From assembly GCA_021018995.1 (NCBI GenBank), contig CM037596.1, forward strand, positions 7,639,501 through 7,703,500: DNA of 64,000 nt. The letters are read 5' to 3'. The DNA is from Chloranthus sessilifolius (taxonomy: Eukaryota; Streptophyta; Magnoliopsida; Chloranthales; Chloranthaceae). A program made the position numbers and the translations under genes. Below, piece after piece: positions 55,934 to 64,000 of this stretch (positions within the stretch are counted from its first letter, which is position 1; every line of letters starts with the position of its first letter). Under the pieces are notes generated by a model. The model saw nothing but the letters and a program-made list of their open reading frames with translations, ran no database searches and had not been told where the DNA came from.

Positions 55934-57276
55934 TGATCGGTGCCGAAATATGACTATATTTTGTACCTTAATTCCTACATTTAGCTAGCCGATGAAAGCA
56001 TCTGATGGTGGTTATGTAGTTTCAATGTTTACAAGTGTTTCTAACCGTTGGATTGTTAAAGAGCGTAAAAAATGATAATTAAAGGTTACGCAAGAACTGT
56101 AGATCAAAAAGGTCAAAAGAAGCATCAAAATCCGTGAAATAGCTCAACATCCATCAGGAGAATGGAGACTCTAGCCATATATATCAATCGATTGAGAACC
56201 AAGCGTCAATCGATTGACAAGAGAGACAACTTTGGCCCTTTTAGTTCGAATTCAAGTTCAATCGATTGAAGATTAAATTCAATCGATTGAGGTTATTACA
56301 GAAAAGATTTGCTAGCTCATATAAAAGAAAAGCTACGGCTTTGTTAGTCTAATCTTTATTCTCTATCCCTTCTCTCACTCTTGGGCTCACATTCTCTCTT
56401 TTCTTTTAGGGTTTTCTCTGGGTAGATTGTACGTAGGCTTTTACATTTTTTTTCTTTTACAGTTTGTAGAATCATAGATTGTATTTAGGAAAAACATTGT
56501 AAAAAGACCTTTGGATAAATAAAAAGTATATATTTAAGAGAATGACTTCTAGTTTATAACGAGATCGCACACCAAGGATGAGCAGCTAAATCATTTGTTC
56601 AAGGAGGATGCGATTCCCAGATAAGTAATATTTTTATGATTAACCCCATTGTCTCTTAATTTCATCATAGAATCATTTTATTAAAAAGTGTGCTTAAATT
56701 GAATATCTTTTGAATACTTTATTATGACTGTTGATCTATGTTATCAACAACCATAATCACCAGATCTGTACCTGCAGGTCGATCTGGGCTGCAGAGTGAT
56801 TATATGTTCATAGTCGTGATTTAAGAATCTTGAGATACGCTATACTTTTTACATGATTCATACCGCAATGATAGGCTGAATCATCATTTTTAGATAGGGT
56901 ATGCTAGATCGATGATCATGTTTTCTTACAATTCATTTTTTTAGATAAATGATGGTGTGATTGATGTGTTATGAAATTGTGGGTTTAATGGTAGAAAGGT
57001 TATAAATCTGGGATAGCAAATTTCTTGATCATTCATAAAATTGTCATTTTATTTATCATAAATTGTTCTTGCTCAGATTAGTTATTTTTCTTGCATCTAG
57101 AATAGTATAGTAATTGTTTAGCAAATTAAATTTTCTCCCTTGGTGCTTCCTTGGGCATTTCAAATCTCTTTAAGGATTAGTTAAATTTCACGTTTCCATG
57201 TGGATTCGACACCCTTAATTTTACTGTACTACAACTGATCTTGTGCACTTGTAAGAGTATAATTTAAAATCGATCA
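55934..57276 (+). repeat. 3' LTR of element C
   Basis: TGATCGGTGCCGAAATATG to AAAATCGATCA, 1343 bp, followed by the target duplication GATAT. It is complete where the 5' LTR is deleted and interrupted, so it is the reference LTR for this element. Confidence 0.93.
56183..56326 (+). promoter_or_regulatory. U3 promoter of element C: palindromes and TATA box
   Basis: CAATCGATTGA palindromes at about 56185, 56206, 56269 and 56280 are followed by TATAAAA at 56320-56326 in the context GCTCATATAAAAGAAAAG. This is a good plant core promoter arrangement, and it is the part deleted from the 5' LTR. Confidence 0.6.
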
Positions 57277-57281
57277 GATAT

Positions 57282-57386
57282 ACCCCATTGAGCTACCATT
57301 CCAACCAAAATCAATTGGTTAAGGTTTTAAGGTTTTCAAACACAGGACCACAGGGTTGTACAGGGACCCAAAACCCAACATGTAGA
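57282..57386. other. Short spacer
   Basis: Host or older repeat sequence between element C and a MITE; nothing recognizable. Confidence 0.5.
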
Positions 57387-57515
57387 TACTACAAAAAATA
57401 AGACCATTAGCGGCAGCCAAACACTGCTGCTAATACTCTTGCCGATAATAGTCTCAATAGCTTTTTAGTTAATAGCGGTAGTTTTTGGCCGCTAATAATC
57501 TTATTTTTTATTGTG
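57387..57515. mobile_element. CACTA-type MITE 3
   Basis: Left end TACTACAAAAAATAAGACCA, right end TAATCTTATTTTTTATTGTG (one terminal C-to-T and a small change at the right). It is flanked by the duplication AGA (57384-57386 and 57516-57518). ATTAGCGGCAG and GCCGCTAATAA lie inside. Confidence 0.85.
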
Positions 57516-57518
57516 AGA

Positions 57519-59773
57519 ATAAGTGTTACGCGTAGTTGTTGGTGCGCGCTTTTTCTGAGTCCCTTTTGGTTCCCGTTGAATCAATGGCTTCCAACTATGT
57601 CCTAGCGGACTCTAGCGATGCGGTGTTTGAAATAATTAAGGTAAAGATAAATAATAAAGGGGGTTTTCTAGAAAGTTTCTAATTTATTGCGATCACCAGC
57701 TGCAGATATTTATCAACGCTACAACACGTCAATGATCACGCTTAAGAGAAGGTATAGGTTTCTTCTATACTAAATTGTCCGCCTGCAAACGTCAGCAGCA
57801 TTCTGTTTCTTAGGTTAGATAGTTTAGTTTTCCTTTTATTTCCTTTTATGGTTATGGTTCTAGTCAGTTTAGATCTCCTTTGAGTCTATTGAAAATTTAG
57901 TCATATAAGTTTGTTCCAATCCGGTTAGGAGTTCAGTTAATGTTGGCTTCCCAATTCTATTAGAAATCCAATTAATATTAGTTTCAGTCTCCTATTGGTA
58001 CAAGGAGTGCGTGTATAACAGTTCTAATGAGACTTAATTTGTTCAGGCATATCAGGTGTGCTACGGTCTAAAACTGAAAATAAAAATTAATAGAATTCCT
58101 AGATCTAGATATTAGAAGCTATGGTTGTAAATTAAAAGATTAAATCCTTACCTAGGGTCGGGGCTGCAGAGAGAAATATCAAAAGTTAGAAGCTTGAATC
58201 TCGAAACCATGGGTTGATTCTCGGAGTGCTCTAGTTTCGGAATCCCAACAAAAATCCGCTCTCTTGAAAAATTGTCAGCCCCCTCGTGTTGTGTTTTCGA
58301 AAAAATTCAAAAGAAATTTTATAGGTTTTCCTTCAATTAAACACCCTATTTCAAGCGTTTAATTGAATTACGCGTCAGTTTCCTAACGCTTAATTGCTTT
58401 GAGTCGGTCACCGACTCAGTGAGCCACTGGCTAACTTGCTCAGCGAGTTTTTCAGTCCTAACAAAATTAGGGCTAATTGCGCGCATAATGGGAGATACGT
58501 AATCTGATTAAGCGTTTAGTCATAAGCGCTTAATCAAGGAAACTTAAGGGTTAAGGGTTGTGAGACTAGGTCAGGCGTAGGCCAATTGCGCGCAAGTTTT
58601 GTAGTGCTCAATCCGATTGTGCGTCTAATTTCAGGCGCGTGATCGAGTCTCGAATAGGTCTGAGAATGGAAGTTTGGTCTCAAAGGAGGACTGATTGCAC
58701 GTTTGTGGTATAATGTGCAATCAAATTACGTGCGGGGTTTCAAGCGCTTAATTCAGGGCTGTCCGGGTCTGGTCTCTAGAATGAAATGCAAAACTATTGT
58801 TTCAGTCAGCATTTCGACTATATACTATTATTTCAGTATATAGTCTCTCATCGTCGGAATCTGAGTCACATAGCTATTGTTTCAGCCTGTGTTTAGTCAT
58901 GTATTATTGTTTCAGTGCATAGTTTCCATATCAGGATTAAGAAGGTCAAAAGTTGACCGAACAAAAAATATATTTCAAGAAGGCAAAATGAGGGTGTCTA
59001 CAATAATGCCCGAGCCAATTAAGCATGTCTATTACTTGTCTTTTTATATGTGAACCATGTTTATCAACTAAACACGGTTATTATTAAAGGTAGAAATGGA
59101 CATTTTTTTATCATAGTGACCAAGTCAGGTTTTGAAAAACAATCGGCTTCCTAAACATTCATAAAAATCTAACAAAATTTGTCAAATTTGAGAAAAAATT
59201 ACAATCAAAAGTTGAAAAAATAAAATAAAAATAAATAATATATTAACCAAAATTAAAAAATAAAATTTTGTAACCAAAATGGGAAAATAATTCAGGAAAG
59301 AATCATTTAATTTGCATATAATTCATAAAATCCCTGAATAATTCGAATTTTTTGAATTGTATTAAAAAATTCCGAATAATTCATATTTTATTCATTTTTT
59401 TCGAAAATTTATGAATTATTTGCGACTTTTTTCAAAAAGTCACTAATTTTTTTTTTTTGAAAAATAATTTTATATTATATAATAGAAAACTAACTTAGTG
59501 CCTCGAAATGCCCGATAAAAACACTAGCTAGCACCACAAGTATTGCTATCTAAAACCTTTACTTGCCCCTAAACAAGGGTTTAGACCATAGTTTTAAGTA
59601 TCAGCCATATCCGGTAGTGATACATATGTATCCGATTAGGAACCTTTGGATATGATATACACTCTGGATTCGATATGAGGTCAATTATCTGTTGACATTG
59701 GCTCCTATTGAATCGTATCAGCCCATATTAGCAATGCCGGATATTATCTAATGTAAATTGGACGTAATAACAA
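57519..59773. other. Unassigned sequence with two short-word repeats
   Basis: No gene. 58330-58760 repeats AGCGCTTAAT, GCGCGCAA and ATTGCGCG words in both orientations. 58790-58925 repeats TATTGTTTCAG and TATATAGTCT. 59100-59470 is the A/T-rich AAATTCG-type block also seen at 27400-27700, and 59600-59760 has TATCGG-like words. Confidence 0.5.
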
Positions 59774-59925
59774 CACTACAAAAATAAGGTATTTTAGCGG
59801 TATTTATTGTTAAGATAATTTTCGGTAGCGGCAAGACTAATAGCAGCAGTTTTTGGTAACAATAAGACTAATAGCAGCAGGTTTTTGTTAAAAAATTGAC
59901 GCTGATAGTCTTATTTTTTGTAGTG
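59774..59925. mobile_element. CACTA-type MITE 4
   Basis: CACTACAAAAATAAGGTATT to ATAGTCTTATTTTTTGTAGTG (ends read across 21 bases, last 20 well matched). It is flanked by the duplication CAA (59771-59773 and 59926-59928). At 152 bp it has an internal repeat of ACTAATAGCAGCAG not in the other copies. Confidence 0.88.
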
Positions 59926-59928
59926 CAA

Positions 59929-61808
59929 AAAAACCTTTTGTGCAAAAAAAAATATTTGTTTAAATTATTTATATTTTGTTTAAAGGATACCTTTAAACAA
60001 GCCCACGGAATCTTGAAAAGCACTCATGCCAAAAATTGTTAATCTCTTTAAATCAGACGATGGAGATCATTTTCTGCTCCAATCTTCCACAAGAGATCTT
60101 GAGGCCATGGTGGTATCATAACAAGTCACACATAAAAACCAAACATTATATGTGCATAAGAGGCCCATGGATATGGATTCCAACGCCTGACCATGTTGTC
60201 CATAGGTTCAAATTATTTGGGTGCAACGAGCAAATATAAATAGTCGATAAAAAAACATCCAAAATAAAGGTTCCTTTGTTCACCACTACGGAATCTCTGA
60301 GGGTACCTACATTCGAAACCCACTAAATCCGTTGACTGCTTCAAATCACATGATCAAGATTAATTGTTTTTCACCCCAATCTTCCATTCGATGGATCTTG
60401 AGACTATGAGTGTATCATAGATGGTGTGCTTTTTATTCCACATGGTGCAGATCCCCAATAAATTCCCCTAAAATCATACATTAAATCGTGAGATCATGGC
60501 CCTCATATCAAATGGCCATATTTTGATTCCACGTGGCACACATCCGTGACCACAGTGCATCATTGTACATAAGCACGATCATTTTGGGAATGTGTGCATG
60601 TCATATGTAATCAACATCTGATCGTCTGATATGTTGGCGATGATCTCAAGATCTATCCTGTGACGATTGGATTGAAAAACAACCTCTATCATCAGATTCA
60701 AGGCAGTCAATGATGTGAACTGTGGAATCATCAGTTGCAACAAGAATAACAATCCGACCGAAATTGAACCAAAACCAATATCTATATTCGATCAGTTTCA
60801 TTTTCGTTTTGGGATGCCGAAACTGAAAAACGGTTGGGTAGGTTTAGAACACCAACCCAAAATCAAAATAAAAAATGAAAAGAATATAAAAAATTTAAAC
60901 AGCAAAACCAAACCAATTTATCTTTTCTTGTTTTAGATCGGTTTGAGTTTTGACTTCTCAAAATTTCGGATAACCAAAACCGATTTACTTCGACCTGATT
61001 TCGATTCAGATGGAACCAAATCGAAAATTTTGATTTCGATTAGGTTCGGTTAATCCAACTTGCACGCCTAGTTTTAATCGTGCTGGTATTAACCGGATCG
61101 GCCAGTGAACCCCTGTGCAAGAGTCACTAATTATCATTTTTTATTTACCCTCTCTAATTTCTAGGTTAGTGACCTAGGGTTGAACCGTCGGTCATGACCC
61201 CAAATCACATGGATGTATGCATGCCCATTTTTTGTACTTGTACCATGTCACATGTGATCTAAAAATTTTAAAAACATATACCTTTTTCGCCTTCAAAAAT
61301 GTCAAATATTGGGTTATGTCGGGCATACTTGGCGCGTCGATATTTTGCCAACTTTGATCACATTTTGGACAATAAATAAAATATTTTTTCAATTATTATT
61401 TTTGTTTAGATAGATGTGATCGATCTCGTGCATGTTGCCTCGACACCGAATCTTTGAATTAGATATTACTTGATATCCGAACGGCACTAACATAGGATTC
61501 AACCCTAGGTCGTTAACCTAAGGTTATATTTCCCTAATTATTTTTACTTTTTTTTTAGGAGAACCTAATTATTATTGCTACTATATATACAAAATATGAA
61601 AATTTTGTGACAATGGCAGTCAAGGATCAAAATGTCAGGTTTCGGTTTTGGGACTATCCGAAACTGAAATTTTGCAGGTTGGCCGAAATTTTGCCTTCCA
61701 TACATTATATGCCTTGAAAGTTTGAACTCTATTATCATTTCGTTGCCGACCGAAACCTGAAATTATCGGTCGAAATTTTGAACTCCTGATGGCAGTGCTA
61801 TGACTCCT
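59929..61808. other. Unassigned sequence
   Basis: No gene. Paired blocks around 60040-60125 and 60350-60420 (CCAATCTTCCA..GATCTTGAG, GGTATCATA-like) suggest an old duplication. 60760-61070 is rich in AAAACCAAA and CGATT words. 61640-61790 repeats CCGAAATTTTG words. Confidence 0.5.
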
Positions 61809-64000
61809 TGTCATGAACCGAAATTCTACCATATCTCAAGAGCCTAGAATTCTGAATTATGACCCGCATATATTCCGGATATGTCAAGCGGACATACACC
61901 TAATCAGAATTCTCGCGCATATCTGGTTTCACAAAATCCGTGAAAGACAACAACAGAAATTTGAAATATAAAAGTAGTCATAGATACTGAATAAAATCTA
62001 CAAATCTACCAATAAAACGTAGATCAAGTCGAAGACAAATCCGATAAAGGAAAGTCATAGTATCAACAATAATAAAATAAGACCAACTTAATATCGAATC
62101 TAAGAAAGTCAATATCCGGCACCCGAATCAAGATCAGCACTGAAGTCTTCCTGATACTCAACGTTCGCCGGATTAATGAAATCGGCATCGGCGGAATCTG
62201 GATAGTAGACGTTTACTCCACCAGCATAATCACCTGCAGCTGTTAGATTGTCGTGGAATGAGTTTACTCAGTCACATAAACTCAGTGGATACACCAACAA
62301 TCCACCTCATTCTACTCAGGTGCATTGTGGGTGCATCAAGTGAGTGATAAACATAATATTTCAAAACATACAGCAAGAGAAAGATAAAATCATTTGCATA
62401 TAATAAAACTCATATCATATCATAAATGTAAGACCATAATTTAAACACTTATATCCTAACGTACCTCACCACATCTCATAACATATTATATCATGTCTTA
62501 TTATCATTCTTGTATATACGTCTGTACATCGCATAAACGTAACTAACATACTCATAAATCATATACGACCTGCGCCAGGGTCGCTGCTCGAGCTACCATA
62601 TGAGGGTCGCCATAGTATCATATCACTATATCATAATCTATTTAATCGCCCTCCCTATCCTCCTCATACTCCCAACTCAGTCTAATGGGAAGACATAATA
62701 GCCAAACATAACTCATAAACATACTCATACTCATAACATACCCTTACACTTAATTATAAGATAAGCTATAGCAAAATAACCTCACCACAACTAAGGCGCA
62801 AAGCCCGAATTTTATATCATATCTCATATTTTATCCTCTCATGTTAAAACTTTGGGAGATAGGGTCACTGTATACGAGGCTACACTAAATTCGCACTCAC
62901 TCAGCTCGCCATGATGTCCTATATTACCATGACTTATAAGGCATGTGAATACGATATATTTCTCGCTTCGATACCATCTCGGCAAATCACCATGACTAAG
63001 CGTAGGTATGATCTCATACACTCACGTACATATGACCTAATATGTCTATAACTCATATATTATGATAAAGATGGAAGCATAATACTATCATACACACATC
63101 ATAAATTTATATTTCGATTATGTTTATACATAATATCAATACACTTATAAGATAAGAGTAGTTATTAATGTGATTTCAATAACGTGAATATCAGAGTTCG
63201 ATTTTTATGAGACATCGAATTTCTAATCTTTCTTGTGCAGCCTTGGGTTATTTAAAATTGAACCCGACTTACTGCTCTACTTTGACCTCTAAAATGTCAA
63301 ATTCGTGAAATAATTATTTCACACAAATATGTAAAGTTTGTTACCTTCTTTCCAATGCCACAAGAATCGCATCAATCCGAGATCAGAGTAAAAAATTATG
63401 ACTAAAATATTTAGACTAATACATCGATGGTCGCAAGACTTGAAACTTCAAGATGGTGTAATCTATTATTCTTTTAAATAAAATAAGAACATAATTTAAT
63501 TTTAAGGCTTAATTAATTTTAAATAAATAATAATATATATCATTATAATTTTTAACTATATAGATTTAAAAATAAACAATCTCAATATGATATTATTTCA
63601 ATTAAGTCAATCTATCAGATTTATAAATATTAGAGTTTAATTAATTTTACAGATTTAAAAGAAGATAAAATATTAAATATAAAGACCTAATAGAAAAGTA
63701 TAATATTAATTAGCTAACAAATGAATTATTTGAAAAGATAAATAAAATATAAACCTGACTTATAATCATGCAACTTTAATAGAAAATAAAATATCAAATA
63801 TGTAGATTTATCATATTTAAAGATATTTATATTTAATTAGTATGTAGATTTAAGAGAAAGCAGACATATTAAATATGCAGACCTAATATAAGGTAAAATA
63901 TTAATAGTCCAACAAAGGAGTTGTTTGAAAAGAAAAATAAAATAAAATATCAACCGACCTACAAAATATACAACTTTCAAGGGAAAATATAATATTAAAC
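61809..64000 (-). repeat. LTR of family E, copy 3 (runs off the right edge)
   Basis: The plus strand starts TGTCATGAACCGAAATTCTA, matching the end of E copies 1 and 2. It follows copy 2 colinearly: GACCCGCATATATTCCGGATATG near 61860 in two adjoining words, the block with CACCTGCAGCTGTTAGATTG at 62230-62250 and the CAGTGGATACACCA block at 62283-62296. Its other end, and whether it is solo, cannot be seen. From about 63480 the sequence is almost pure A/T. Confidence 0.75.

Larger units (their letters stand above)
35924..57276 (+). mobile_element. Element C, complete Athila-like Ty3/gypsy with three nested solo LTRs
   Basis: The ends TGATCAGTGCC and AAAATCGATCA (TGATC/GATCA inverted ends) are flanked by a perfect 5-bp duplication GATAT (35919-35923 and 57277-57281). 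Order: 5' LTR, tRNA-Asp-like primer site, leader, gag, PR, RT, RNase H, integrase, ORF3, ORF4, a long 3' untranslated part, polypurine tract and 3' LTR. Three solo LTRs inserted later (36587-39076, 42537-45134, 50875-52661), each with its own 5-bp duplication. Removing them leaves about 14.5 kb, long for Athila. The LTRs differ at about 7 of the first 83 bases by eye, so the insertion is old. Confidence 0.93.

Noticed and set aside
57540..57700. Possible first exon (MASNYVLADSSDAVFE)
   Set aside because: Short, no splice support, no family recognized.

Overview
This 64 kb window looks like repeat-rich heterochromatin from a flowering plant. It holds plant Ty3/gypsy (Athila-like) and Ty1/copia LTR retrotransposons, two non-LTR LINE pieces, several very long solo LTRs, hAT-like non-autonomous elements and four small CACTA-type MITEs. 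Every coding block except one 111-codon ORF (53418-53753) and one RNase H domain fragment (about 19197-19646) is broken by stops or frameshifts. I found no convincing host gene, rRNA, tRNA or bacterial feature. The sequence is AT-rich and has many (TA)n runs.

Layout. 1-9268, minus strand: two copies of one Athila-like family, named here B and A. B (1-1908, cut by the window edge) sits inside the integrase of A (1909-9268), and A sits inside the reverse transcriptase of a copia element (9269 to about 11489). 11716-14800: small inverted repeats, two hAT-like elements and a local tandem duplication. 14895-18901 (+) and 21329-24470 (-): two copies, in inverted orientation, of a 3-4 kb LTR family called E; a third copy enters at 61809 and runs off the right edge. 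A LINE 3' fragment and a CACTA MITE lie between the first two E copies. 24693-25596: a hAT-like element with an internal 191-bp duplication. 29488-35592: another hAT-like element split by an almost complete but decayed LINE, which itself carries a CACTA MITE in ORF1. 35924-57276: a complete Athila-like element C with a perfect 5-bp target duplication (GATAT). Element C has been hit by two solo LTRs of family D (2.5-2.6 kb) and one solo LTR of family A. 57282-61808: low-information sequence with two more CACTA MITEs.

Element C reads 5' LTR, tRNA-Asp-type primer site, gag, protease, RT, RNase H, integrase, then two extra ORFs: ORF3, a broken gene in the position of the Athila env-like ORF, and ORF4, an intact 111 aa ORF of unknown function. 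A polypurine tract and the 3' LTR follow.

The most unusual pattern is a class of short CpG-containing palindromes (TCAATCGATTGA, TCGATTAATCGA, GGTCGATGCATCGACC). They recur dozens of times in the non-coding parts of four LTR families. They lie upstream of candidate TATA boxes, and in element C they precede gag, ORF3 and ORF4 in turn. This layout resembles the repeated short target motifs of the VANC anti-silencing proteins of VANDAL DNA transposons. That comparison is inference; the motif positions themselves are read directly from the sequence.
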